This document shows, piece after piece, positions 8,071 through 17,884 of a stretch of 64,000 bases of DNA. Both the position numbers and the translations under genes were made by a program. The DNA is from Mucilaginibacter lappiensis (lineage in GTDB: Bacteria; Bacteroidota; Bacteroidia; Sphingobacteriales; Sphingobacteriaceae): NCBI RefSeq assembly GCF_900155965.1, contig NZ_FTMG01000004.1, positions 248,001 to 312,000 of the forward strand. The letters are read 5' to 3'. Under the pieces are notes generated by a model, which saw only the letters and a list, made by a program, of their open reading frames with translations, searched no databases and had not been told where the DNA came from. The first letter of the stretch is position 1; the number at the start of each line of letters is the position of its first letter.

Positions 8071-10494
8071 TTATTCGCTCTTTAAACTTTTTACCGGGTT
8101 GGCCAATGCCGATTTGATAGATTGAAAACTGATGGTTAAAAAGGCTATCAAAATAGCTCCTGCACCGGCCAATAATACTATCCACCATTGAAAGTTAACT
8201 CGGTAAGCAAAACCCTGTAACCATTTATGCATAAAGAACCAGGCCAATGGAGATGAGATTATTATAGATATGAATACCAGTTTAATAAAATCTTTGGTGA
8301 GCATGGTTACAATAACGGCAACATCAGCTCCCAACACTTTACGTATACCAATCTCTTTAGTACGTTGCTCGGCGGCATAAGCGGCTAAACCAAACAGGCC
8401 TAAGCAAGCAATGGCTATAGCGAGCGAAGTAAAAACCACAAATATTTTTCCAACACGCTCTTCGGAACGATAGGTAGCTTCAAAGTCCTGATCCATAAAG
8501 GAGTAGACGAAATGTTGATTAGGTACCAGCGATTTCCATTTGTTTTCTATCTGCGCCAGCAATGTTGATACATTTTGCGCATGCACCCGTATGCTTAAAG
8601 CTCCGCGGTCTTCTTCAAGAAACAAAGTAACAGGTGAAATATTATCCCGTAACGAGCTGAAATTAAAGTCCTTAATAACGCCTATGATATTGAATTTCCT
8701 GATGTTTTTACCCGAACTATCCATTGGACGGTAAATCGACTTATTTAAGGGTGAAGTAAGTCCCAATAAACGGGCAGCGGTTTCATTGATAATCATGGAT
8801 GAAGAATCGGTAAGCAGCTGTTCTGAAAAATTGCGACCGCTGATCAGTTTGATACCCAGTGTATTGATATAATCCTCATCGACCGACCATATTTGTGGTA
8901 AAATACCTCTCTTTTGGTCGAGGGTGGGATCCTGGAACAAGGCAGAGGTATTCCGGTCATCAGCAGTTGGCAAATATCCGCTCATAGTGGCGTTAACTAC
9001 TCCTGGAAGTTGTTTAATCTCCTGCTTGAAAATTTTTGCTTGATTACCCAACGCACCCGTGTTTTTTACAATGAGCACCTGATTTCGATCATACCCCAGG
9101 TTTTTATGCTGAATATAGTTAAGCTGATTATAAATAACCAAGGTGCCAATGATCAGGATAATAGATATGGAGAATTGGAAAACTACCAGGAAGCTACGGA
9201 GCCTGCCTCCTTTAAAACCCGTTGCCAGCTTCCCTTTAAGAACATCAACAGGTTGAAATGCCGATAGGAAAAATGCCGGATAGAAACCAGCTAAACAGCC
9301 TATACCTAACGATATGGTGACGATGACCGGCAATAACCAAATAAATGATTGTGAAGTTATAGCCAACTCCTTATTAGCCATTTGATTAAAGAAAGGCAGC
9401 ATAAGCCATGCTAACACCACGGCTATAAGAGTAGATAAAAATGTTACTAAAACAGATTCGGTTAAAAACTGGGCCACTAATGAGCTACGTGCAGAACCTA
9501 ACACTTTACGCACCCCAACCTCACGCGCCCGGTTTGAGGAGCGTGCTGTAGAAAGGTTCATAAAATTGACACAAGCTATAAGCAGGATAAATAGCGCAAT
9601 TGCTGAAAGTATATATACATACTGAATACTGCCATTCCGCCCCAGCTCACCTATCCGGTCGGAGTGTAAATGAATATCGCTAAGCGGCGTTAAATTCAGT
9701 CTGAAATAATTACCTGCTTTCTCAAATTCATCCATGGTTAAATGTACCATGCTTTGTAACTCGGTATTGACATGCCTGCGTAGTAAAGCCGGAAGCTGAG
9801 CATTCAATTTTTTATAATCGGCACCTGGTTTTAATAATACATAGGTGTTAAAATTATTGCTTAACCAGGTTGTTTGCCTGCTTTCGGGAAATGAAGACAT
9901 GGAAAGGAAAAAATCATAATTGAAGTGCGATTGTTTAGGAATATCCTTAATAACCCCGGTAATTTTATAGTTGTCTTTATCGTTAAATAACAGTGTTTTA
10001 CCTACTACATTGGTGCTGTTAAAATATTTTTTAGCTGTGCTCTCTGTAATTACCACACTATTGGGCTCTACCAGGGCCGTTGCCGGGTTCCCGTTAATCA
10101 TAGGCAGGGTAAAAATGTCAAACAAACCAGGATCGCTATAGATCATCATATTTTCCTGGATGTTTTCATTATCTTTTTTTACGCGCACCCCTCCTCTTGC
10201 TTGCATGCGTACCGTATTCTCTACATCCGGAAATTCAGCTTTTAAAACCTGTGCTAAAGGAGCCATGGTTTGGGCATATATGGAATTATTGCCGCCAAAT
10301 TTCAGTTCAAAATTCACACGTACTATGCGGTCGGCTTTTTTGTTGAACTGATCGTAACTCAGTTCGTCGATCACATAAAAAACAATCAGCAGGCAAGTGG
10401 CTAAACCAACAGACAGGCCCAGGATATTAATAGCCGTGAAGCCTATGTTTTTTCGCAGACCGCGAAGAGCGGTTTTGATGTAATTTTTTAACAT
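8071..10494 (-). CDS. FtsX/MacB-type ABC transporter permease (807 aa)
   Basis: This is a two-half FtsX permease with TM1 at about 20-42, coupling motifs RAREVGVRKVLGS and RTKEIGIRKVLGA, and C-terminal tail NPVKSLKSE. It is conspicuously similar to the permease at 17885-20311: both N-termini read KNYIKTA followed by RGL, and both share GFTAINILGL, FLTES and ACLGLFGLAAYAAEQRT. I take the two as recent paralogues separated by three more divergent family members. It is followed by the DUF4097-like gene and preceded by the permease at 10588 with a 93-bp gap that shows no terminator. The substrate is unknown. Confidence 0.93.
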   Translation of the reverse strand: MLKNYIKTALRGLRKNIGFTAINILGLSVGLATCLLIVFYVIDELSYDQFNKKADRIVRVNFELKFGGNNSIYAQTMAPLAQVLKAEFPDVENTVRMQARGGVRVKKDNENIQENMMIYSDPGLFDIFTLPMINGNPATALVEPNSVVITESTAKKYFNSTNVVGKTLLFNDKDNYKITGVIKDIPKQSHFNYDFFLSMSSFPESRQTTWLSNNFNTYVLLKPGADYKKLNAQLPALLRRHVNTELQSMVHLTMDEFEKAGNYFRLNLTPLSDIHLHSDRIGELGRNGSIQYVYILSAIALFILLIACVNFMNLSTARSSNRAREVGVRKVLGSARSSLVAQFLTESVLVTFLSTLIAVVLAWLMLPFFNQMANKELAITSQSFIWLLPVIVTISLGIGCLAGFYPAFFLSAFQPVDVLKGKLATGFKGGRLRSFLVVFQFSISIILIIGTLVIYNQLNYIQHKNLGYDRNQVLIVKNTGALGNQAKIFKQEIKQLPGVVNATMSGYLPTADDRNTSALFQDPTLDQKRGILPQIWSVDEDYINTLGIKLISGRNFSEQLLTDSSSMIINETAARLLGLTSPLNKSIYRPMDSSGKNIRKFNIIGVIKDFNFSSLRDNISPVTLFLEEDRGALSIRVHAQNVSTLLAQIENKWKSLVPNQHFVYSFMDQDFEATYRSEERVGKIFVVFTSLAIAIACLGLFGLAAYAAEQRTKEIGIRKVLGADVAVIVTMLTKDFIKLVFISIIISSPLAWFFMHKWLQGFAYRVNFQWWIVLLAGAGAILIAFLTISFQSIKSALANPVKSLKSE

Positions 10495-10587
10495 GATTTT
10501 TAATTTTTGAATACTCTATACTAAAATTCACCCCACGCTTCTAAAACTCACCATCTACACCACATACAACTCAGAATTCATCTACCC

Positions 10588-12963
10588 CTATTCGCTTCTT
10601 AAACTTTTTACCGGATTTGCCAAAGCAGCTTTTAAAGACTTAAAGCTGATAGTAAACAGGGCTATCAAAAAGGTTAAAACTGCCGCTAAAACAAATATCC
10701 ACCAGTGTAATGTGGTACGGTAAGCAAAATTTTGCAGCCATTTATTCATACAATAGTATCCAATTGGCATAGCAATAACCGTGGCCAGCAAAACAGGCTT
10801 CAACATATCTTTTGACAACAGCAGCAAAATATTGGTTACAGATGATCCAAGCACCTTGCGCACACCTATTTCTTTAGTACGTTTGGCTGCCGTAAATGAA
10901 GCTAAACCAAATAACCCCAGGCAGGCAATAAAAATGGCTAAGCCAGAGAATATACTCAACATGGCTTGTTGCCTGATATCATTTTTATAAGTGGTATTAA
11001 ATTGCTGATCCAGGAAGCTATATTCAAAAGGATAAACCGGCGCTACTTTGGCATATATTTCTTTAATGCTGGCCAGTGCGGCTGGTATATTTCCGGGTTT
11101 TAATTTGATCACTGCCACCCTGCGATCATCGTTGGGTGCAATCACCAACGCATCCATATTTTCTTTAAGTGATAAAAAGTTAAAATCCTCTACAACACCA
11201 ACTATGGTACGGGGTTTATCGTCGCGCCCATTATTCCTTATCCATTTGCCCAAAGCTTGTTGTGGTGTGTAACCCAACTCTTTAGCCGCGGTGCGGTTAA
11301 GCAGCACGGCATTAGTGGTATCCGTAGCAAATTGTGTCGAAAAATCCCGACCGGCTATGATCTTTAAGCCCAGGGTTTTTACATATTCAAAATCGGCAAA
11401 CTCAGTTCTCGACCTAAATACATCATGCTGACCTTCGGCAGTGAAAGTATGCGTATCAAAAAAGCCTCCCGGCTGACCTGACATGAGAGATACTGATGAT
11501 ACAACACCTGAGTTTTGAAGCTCGTCTTTAAACTGGCGCCGATGGTCATAAATATCATTATTGTCAATGCTTACAATAACGGTTTGTGCTTTATCATAAC
11601 CCAATGATTTACTTTTGATATAATGCATCTGGTTCATGATAACAATGGTACCGATGATGAGTAAAACAGAGATGCTAAACTGTAACACCACTAATGATTG
11701 CCTCAGCAAGGTCCCCCCTTTGCCCAATCTTAATTTTCCTTTTAACGCCTCGATTGGTGAGAATGCAGAGAGAAAAAACGCCGGATAACTGCCTGCTAAA
11801 AGACCGACTATCAATATCACCCCTACCAGGAATAAATAAATAGGCGGCTCATTCCATGCAACAGACAGTTTATAACCTAATAACTGATTATACCATGGCA
11901 TTAACATGAGCAGTAAACCAACAGAAATAGCGCATGAAATTAGTGCCAATAAAAGTGATTCTCCAATAAACTGTATAATTAAATGGTTACGTAATGCACC
12001 CATTACTTTGCGCATACCAACTTCTTTTGAGCGTTCCACCGCGCGTATAGTTGATAGGTTCATGAAATTGATGCAAGCAATAAGCATGATGAGTACGGCA
12101 ATAGATATAAATATGAATACCACAGTTTTATCACCGTGTCTTACATTATCAAATGATGAGGCATCTTCAAAATAAATACCTTTTAAAGGGGTGAGTTTCA
12201 AATCGAACTTAGCGCCAAAACGCTGCATATCCTTGCTCATGTACTTATCCATAAACTGGGTGAAATGACTTTCGAGCGCCGATTGTGTACTATGCTCGTT
12301 TAGCAAAAGATAAACAAACAATCCGTTATTGATCCAGACATTAAAGCCTGCGTCTTTGGTATAATTAGCTATAGGAAAAACAATATCAAAGTCAAGATGC
12401 GAATTTGAAGGTACGTCTTTTGCAATGCCGGTAACCTTCAATTGCAGGGTTTTATCTATTTGAATTACCTTGCCCATGGCGTTTTCTGTGCTGCCAAAAT
12501 ATTTTTTGGCTGTAGTTTCGGTAAGTACTACACTATTGGGGTTTTCCAATGCTGTAGTTGCATCTCCCTTGATAAGCGGAAACGAGAATAATTTAAAAAA
12601 GCCTGGGTCTGTTGCGTATACCTTCTGTTCGTTAAATGCTTTTTCACCAAATGAAACCAAATTGTTTTGTGGCCTTACCCGTACTGCCATTTTGATATCC
12701 TGCGGATAATCATTCAATAAAGCAGGCGCGTAAGGCCCTGAAAGATAAGCCGTACGAGGTTTCGCCGGATCGAAGCCCCGCATCACCCTATAAATATTTT
12801 TACCTTGTTTATGGAAACTGTCTACACTAAACTCATTGGTAATGTACAGGAATATCATCAGGCAAACGGTAATGCCCATGGTGAGCCCGAGGATATGTAT
12901 AAGCGAAAATGTTTTATTCTTATAAAGATTTCGCCAGGCTATTTTGATGAAGTTTTTAAGCAT
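10588..12963 (-). CDS. FtsX/MacB-type ABC transporter permease (791 aa)
   Basis: N-terminal MLKNFIKIAWRNLYKNKTF, TM1, periplasmic MacB-like domain, FtsX domain with RSKEVGMRKVMGA, central TM near 430, second periplasmic half, FtsX domain with RTKEIGVRKVLGS, and tail NPVKSLRSE. It sits mid-array on the minus strand with gaps of 93 and 66 bp to its neighbours and no visible internal terminator, consistent with one long transcript from the adaptor gene at 22584. The family role is inner-membrane permease of a MacB-like transporter. The cargo is not identifiable. Confidence 0.93.
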   Translation of the reverse strand: MLKNFIKIAWRNLYKNKTFSLIHILGLTMGITVCLMIFLYITNEFSVDSFHKQGKNIYRVMRGFDPAKPRTAYLSGPYAPALLNDYPQDIKMAVRVRPQNNLVSFGEKAFNEQKVYATDPGFFKLFSFPLIKGDATTALENPNSVVLTETTAKKYFGSTENAMGKVIQIDKTLQLKVTGIAKDVPSNSHLDFDIVFPIANYTKDAGFNVWINNGLFVYLLLNEHSTQSALESHFTQFMDKYMSKDMQRFGAKFDLKLTPLKGIYFEDASSFDNVRHGDKTVVFIFISIAVLIMLIACINFMNLSTIRAVERSKEVGMRKVMGALRNHLIIQFIGESLLLALISCAISVGLLLMLMPWYNQLLGYKLSVAWNEPPIYLFLVGVILIVGLLAGSYPAFFLSAFSPIEALKGKLRLGKGGTLLRQSLVVLQFSISVLLIIGTIVIMNQMHYIKSKSLGYDKAQTVIVSIDNNDIYDHRRQFKDELQNSGVVSSVSLMSGQPGGFFDTHTFTAEGQHDVFRSRTEFADFEYVKTLGLKIIAGRDFSTQFATDTTNAVLLNRTAAKELGYTPQQALGKWIRNNGRDDKPRTIVGVVEDFNFLSLKENMDALVIAPNDDRRVAVIKLKPGNIPAALASIKEIYAKVAPVYPFEYSFLDQQFNTTYKNDIRQQAMLSIFSGLAIFIACLGLFGLASFTAAKRTKEIGVRKVLGSSVTNILLLLSKDMLKPVLLATVIAMPIGYYCMNKWLQNFAYRTTLHWWIFVLAAVLTFLIALFTISFKSLKAALANPVKSLRSE

Positions 12964-13029
12964 GATATTTTAAATTCTAAAATCTAATTGTCGAACTTTA
13001 AATTATTTATCCTTTTGCTCACTACTCCC

Positions 13030-15390
13030 TTACTCGTTCTTTAAACTTTTTATCGGGTTGGTAAGCGCGGCCTTTATAGATTGAAAACTAACCGTTGCTA
13101 AAGCAATGATGATAGTTAACAAACCGGCTGCTATAAATACCCACACCTGGATATTGATACGATAGGTATAGTTTTGCAACCAAACGTGCATACCATACCA
13201 GGCTATGGGCGATGCTATCAAAAATGATATCAATACCAACATTAAAAAGTCCTTAGATAATAAAGTAGTAAGATGGGAAACCGATGCACCTAATACTTTA
13301 CGTACACTGATCTCTTTTTGACGATTTTGGGCCATATAAGCCGCCAAACCAAACAAGCCAAGGCATGATATAAATATGGTTAAGCCCGCAAACAAGCTTG
13401 CTAATGTACCTGTCCGTTTTTCATCATTAAACTTCCGCGCATATTCTTCATCGGCGAAATGATATTCAAATGGATATTCCTGGTTGTACTTTTTAAATAC
13501 ATCTTCGGCCCGTTTTAGGTTCTCGGTGGTACTGTTAGCCGGGTTCAGTTTATAATGTATTACACTAAACCATGATTTTGGACCTTGGACAATCATCGGA
13601 CGAACCGGTTCATAAGGCGATTCGATAATAAAATCCTTGATCAGGCCTATAATATGCCAATCATGGTTATCGCCAGTTTTTACGATCTGACCTATTGGGT
13701 TTTTAAAACCCATAACTTTGGCGGCGGCCTCGTTCAGTAGCATAGCTGTTGAGTCGGTTGGATAAGTGGCAACGTCGATATCCCGACCGGCTAAAACTTT
13801 CAATCCTATTGTTCTTACAAAATCCCCATCTGTATTGTAAACAATAAAGTCAATTTTCTGGCTTTGATCTTTCCCTTTCCAATCAAAGCCCCAGCTATCA
13901 CTCCACCGTTGCGTAATGGGCGAGCTCGTTTTAGTTACCGACGTTGCTGCCCCGCTGCTGATCAGCTCACTCCTGATCATTTTATAATTCTTTTCAATGT
14001 TTCCCATCATCATGGTATAAACCAGGTTATCTTTTTTATAACCCAGCTCGCGATCCTGTGCATATTGCATCTGGTTGCGAACAATAATGGTACAAATGAT
14101 GAGTACTATGGCAAAGGTAAACTGTATAACTACCAGCAACTTACGCGGAGTAACTAAAGCATTTGCTGCCTTAAACGTTCCCTTTAACACGCTTACCGGC
14201 TTAAAGGAGGATAAATAAAATGCAGGATAACTACCGGCTATAGCGCCGGTTAACAACACAAACAAGAGGCATACAAACCAAAAAACAACACTACCAAAGG
14301 GTATAAATAACTGCTTATCGGTTAATTGATTAAAACCAGAAAGGCTGATTTGTACAATAACGAGGGCTAATATCCCGGCAATAAGGGCCAGTAGTATAGA
14401 TTCACCCAGGAATTGGCTTATGAGTGAACCTCTTTGAGCCCCTACTACTTTACGGATACCTACTTCCCGCGCGCGTCGTTCACTACGGGCAGTGCTCAGG
14501 TTCATGAAATTAATGCATGCAATGAGTAAAATAAACATGGCAATTATTCCAAACAACTTTACGGTGTTGATGCGACCGCCCATTATTTTACCATTTTCGA
14601 AATTTGAGTATAACCGCCATTTACTCGCAGGGTGCATAAATACTTCCTCATCCTTCTGGTCGGAGTGTGATTTGGTTATATTTAATACCTGTTTATTTAA
14701 GGTAGCTTCAGACACATTGGGTTTGGCCAACACCCAGGTTTGTACCGAATTGTTGCCCCAATATTTTTCGTCAACTTTTTCTGTTTTTATTAAATAACTC
14801 CAAGGCACCAGGTATTCAAAATCAAACCGGGTATTGTTGGGCAATGCCTTTAACACCCCGGTAACAGTAAAATTATCAACGCTATCTATCCTAATAACCT
14901 TGCCCATAGCGTCATCATTACCAAACAGCTTTTTGGAAAGTTGTTCGGTTATAACTATGGAACTGATGGTATTTAATGCTGTTTTAGAATTTCCTTTGAT
15001 CAATGGAAAACTAAACATGGTCAGGAACCCCGGATCGGTAAAATTACCCGGAATGTTCAGGTGTTTTTCGCCAACAGTAAACAGGAAATTGGCCGATGTA
15101 GTACGTGCAGTTTCTTCTACACCCGGATATTCCTGCTTTAAAGTTTTAGCCATTACTTTAGGTGTAGTTGGCCAACACCATAGCTTACCATCAAAAACAG
15201 CCCGGTTATAAGCCAGGTACAATCGTGATTTATTGCTGTGGAACTGGTCGTAGCTCACCTCATTCTGTATCCAGAATAAAATAAGAGCAGCGCTGGCCAT
15301 CCCAATAGCCAGTCCGGCTATGTTTATCAGCGAAAATGATTTGTGGCGTAATAAATTTCGCCAGGCTATTTTTATAAAGTTTTTGATCAT
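13030..15390 (-). CDS. FtsX/MacB-type ABC transporter permease (786 aa)
   Basis: The same double FtsX layout is seen, with coupling motifs RAREVGIRKVVGA and RQKEISVRKVLGA and a slightly divergent tail NPIKSLKNE. Start MIKNFIKIAWRNLLRHKSF matches the family. The 100-bp gap to the upstream permease contains two small CT-rich hairpins (15405-15478), which may be processing or repeat elements rather than terminators because no T-run follows them on the minus strand. Substrate unknown. Confidence 0.93.
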   Translation of the reverse strand: MIKNFIKIAWRNLLRHKSFSLINIAGLAIGMASAALILFWIQNEVSYDQFHSNKSRLYLAYNRAVFDGKLWCWPTTPKVMAKTLKQEYPGVEETARTTSANFLFTVGEKHLNIPGNFTDPGFLTMFSFPLIKGNSKTALNTISSIVITEQLSKKLFGNDDAMGKVIRIDSVDNFTVTGVLKALPNNTRFDFEYLVPWSYLIKTEKVDEKYWGNNSVQTWVLAKPNVSEATLNKQVLNITKSHSDQKDEEVFMHPASKWRLYSNFENGKIMGGRINTVKLFGIIAMFILLIACINFMNLSTARSERRAREVGIRKVVGAQRGSLISQFLGESILLALIAGILALVIVQISLSGFNQLTDKQLFIPFGSVVFWFVCLLFVLLTGAIAGSYPAFYLSSFKPVSVLKGTFKAANALVTPRKLLVVIQFTFAIVLIICTIIVRNQMQYAQDRELGYKKDNLVYTMMMGNIEKNYKMIRSELISSGAATSVTKTSSPITQRWSDSWGFDWKGKDQSQKIDFIVYNTDGDFVRTIGLKVLAGRDIDVATYPTDSTAMLLNEAAAKVMGFKNPIGQIVKTGDNHDWHIIGLIKDFIIESPYEPVRPMIVQGPKSWFSVIHYKLNPANSTTENLKRAEDVFKKYNQEYPFEYHFADEEYARKFNDEKRTGTLASLFAGLTIFISCLGLFGLAAYMAQNRQKEISVRKVLGASVSHLTTLLSKDFLMLVLISFLIASPIAWYGMHVWLQNYTYRINIQVWVFIAAGLLTIIIALATVSFQSIKAALTNPIKSLKNE

Positions 15391-15404
15391 AAACTCCTCC
15401 TAAC

Positions 15405-15478
15405 CTCCCCAAGGGGAGAAATTGTAATTACTGTTAATTTATTTACCTCCCAATATATCTCCCTCTCCCTTGGAGAGG
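15405..15478. repeat. Pair of small CT-rich hairpins between permease genes
   Basis: CTCCCC-AA-GGGGAG (15405-15418) and CCTCTCC-CTT-GGAGAGG (15462-15478) are two short palindromes in one 100-bp gap. A related CCTCCAGATACGGAGAGG occurs near 20459. They look like degraded members of a dispersed intergenic repeat. No T-tract suggests termination. Confidence 0.5.
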
Positions 15479-15490
15479 TCTGGGGTGAGA

Positions 15491-17860
15491 TTATTCATTC
15501 TTTAAACTTTTCACAGGGTTTGCTATCGCAGCTTTAATAGCCTGAAAACTGATAGTTATAAAAGCGATAAGTACAGCCGCCAACCCGGCAATAGCCAGTG
15601 TCCACCAACTTAGCTCTGTGCGGTAAACGTAATTTTGCAACCATTTATTCATTGCGTACCAGGCTATTGGGGATGCGATCAATATGGCTATGAATACCAG
15701 CACCAGGAAATCTTTTGAAAGCATAGCCGTGATATTAGCTACGCTTGCGCCCAATACTTTGCGGATACCTATTTCTTTAATTTTAACCTGTGCAGTATAA
15801 GTGGCCAGCCCAAATAATCCCAGGCAGGAGATAAAAATGGCTATCCCCGCAAAAACATCAAAAAGAGATGCTGTATTTTGCTCAGAATGATAGAGCTCAT
15901 TATAATCATCATCCAGAAATTTGTATTCGAAGGGATAGGTAGCGTTGTATTGTTTCCATAATTTCTCAACGGTTTTAATGGCCATTGGAGAATCTTTACC
16001 CGTAGTTTTAATAAACATTTGCCAGGTGGTTGGTCTGAAATTAAAAATAGCCGGTTCAATAGCTTGTTTTAGCGATGCAAAATGAAAGTCTTTCACTACG
16101 CCAATGATGATGCCATTGGTATCATGAAACTTAAATCGCTTGCCGACAGGATTTTTAATTCCTGCAAGTCTTACAGCGGTTTCATTCAATATCCAGTGAG
16201 CTGTATCTGATTTTGAACCGGTAAAGTTATTACCACTAGTGAATTTTATTTTGAACATATTAATAAAATCTTTATCAACACCATATGGGTGAATAAGGAA
16301 ACTCATGTTCGGGTCCTTGCCATCCCAATCCGTATCACTGGTGGTGCTACCGCTGCTTACTATATTACCATCGCCGGTGGTAACTCCGGTTATTTCCGGA
16401 TGATTAAGCAGATCGGCTTTTATCGCCTCATAATGATCCTGCATCCCATGCAACTGCAAACTGAAAACATACGACCGATCGTATCCTAACTGCTTTTGCT
16501 GTATATAATTCAATTGCCGGTTAATGATGATGGTACCTACAATAAGACCGATAGAAAATGCAAACTGGCAAACAACCAATACTTTTCTGAAAGTGGCATT
16601 ACCCGTACCGGATATTTTTCCTTTTAGTGCATTGATGGGTTTAAAAGATGATAGTAATAATGCAGGGTATATACTTGATGCTATGAGTGTAGTTATTACT
16701 GTAAGAGCAATAACCTGCCAAACTTTTACATCAAATAAATTAAATTGCATCTGCTTGCCGGCAATACCATTATAAAATGGCATTACGGCATATATAAGTC
16801 CAAAGGCTAATAACAGAGCTACTGCAAAACAAAGCAGCGTTTCAATGATGAACTGCATAAACAAGTGCTTTCGTTCGGCGCCTATTATTTTACGTACGCT
16901 TACTTCTTTTGAGCGTAACATAGCACGTGCGGTTGATAGGTTGATATAATTGATACAGGCAATCAACAAGATCAATATGGCTACAATTGAAAATACCTTC
17001 ACTATCTGCACACCGGCTGATGATCCATCCGGATTATAGAGGTGAATATCCTTTAATGGTTGTAACTGGAATATTCCGTCTGTTGGTTTTATACCTTTTT
17101 GGTGTTCAAAATGAATTTTGGTGAGTTTATCACCAATAGCCCGCGTTGATGCATCGTTACGTACTTGTAAAAAAGTAGAGGTATAATAATTCCCCCAATC
17201 TTCATCCATTGCTTTCCAGTATCCTTTACCGTTATATTGTTTTTTCTTTTGGTTGATGGAAAATAGCATATTCCCGCTGATGCTTGAATTTGCCGGAAAA
17301 TCGGCCAGTACACCTGAAACTACGAAGGGATCTTTACTATCGCCTGTAATAGTTTTGCCAATAGGGTTGGCATCGCCAAAATATCTCTTTGCGGTACTTT
17401 CTGTAATTATGACCGACTGATCATTCGGGAAAGGGATATTTATATTCCCCTTTAATAGTTTATAATCAAATACTTTAAAAAAAGAGTCATCTACATAGGA
17501 TAGTTTTCCATAATCTTCCTTTAGTATTTTATCATTATATTTAAAAACAGAGTAATCATAAGAAGTTATCACCCTTACAGCGTTAACAATACCGGGAACT
17601 TCTTTCAAGGCATAAACGGCCACAGGAGCCGGTACCCCACCCCATACCTGCTTACTTACCCCGCTGCCAATAGAGGCATTAACTTTGTATATCTGACTAA
17701 CCTTAGAGTTAAATCGATCAAAGCTCAGCTCGTCTTGCACCCATAATAAAATAAGTATCCCAACGGCCAAACCAATGGTAAGCCCAATAATGTTAATGGC
17801 GCTATAAAACTTCTTGTTAATAAGGTTTCGCCAGGCGGTTTTTAAATGATTTCTGAACAT
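15491..17860 (-). CDS. FtsX/MacB-type ABC transporter permease (789 aa)
   Basis: Double FtsX permease beginning MFRNHLKTAWRNLINKKFY. TM1 is at about 20-40, and FtsX coupling motifs RSKEVSVRKIIGA and KIKEIGIRKVLGA and tail NPVKSLKNE are visible. The upstream permease ends only 24 bp before this start, so co-transcription is very likely. Compared with its neighbours, the glycine of the first KEIG motif is replaced by serine (KEVSVRK); the effect is unknown. Cargo not identifiable. Confidence 0.93.
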   Translation of the reverse strand: MFRNHLKTAWRNLINKKFYSAINIIGLTIGLAVGILILLWVQDELSFDRFNSKVSQIYKVNASIGSGVSKQVWGGVPAPVAVYALKEVPGIVNAVRVITSYDYSVFKYNDKILKEDYGKLSYVDDSFFKVFDYKLLKGNINIPFPNDQSVIITESTAKRYFGDANPIGKTITGDSKDPFVVSGVLADFPANSSISGNMLFSINQKKKQYNGKGYWKAMDEDWGNYYTSTFLQVRNDASTRAIGDKLTKIHFEHQKGIKPTDGIFQLQPLKDIHLYNPDGSSAGVQIVKVFSIVAILILLIACINYINLSTARAMLRSKEVSVRKIIGAERKHLFMQFIIETLLCFAVALLLAFGLIYAVMPFYNGIAGKQMQFNLFDVKVWQVIALTVITTLIASSIYPALLLSSFKPINALKGKISGTGNATFRKVLVVCQFAFSIGLIVGTIIINRQLNYIQQKQLGYDRSYVFSLQLHGMQDHYEAIKADLLNHPEITGVTTGDGNIVSSGSTTSDTDWDGKDPNMSFLIHPYGVDKDFINMFKIKFTSGNNFTGSKSDTAHWILNETAVRLAGIKNPVGKRFKFHDTNGIIIGVVKDFHFASLKQAIEPAIFNFRPTTWQMFIKTTGKDSPMAIKTVEKLWKQYNATYPFEYKFLDDDYNELYHSEQNTASLFDVFAGIAIFISCLGLFGLATYTAQVKIKEIGIRKVLGASVANITAMLSKDFLVLVFIAILIASPIAWYAMNKWLQNYVYRTELSWWTLAIAGLAAVLIAFITISFQAIKAAIANPVKSLKNE

Positions 17861-17884
17861 GAGCTTTAATTGAAGTCTACTATT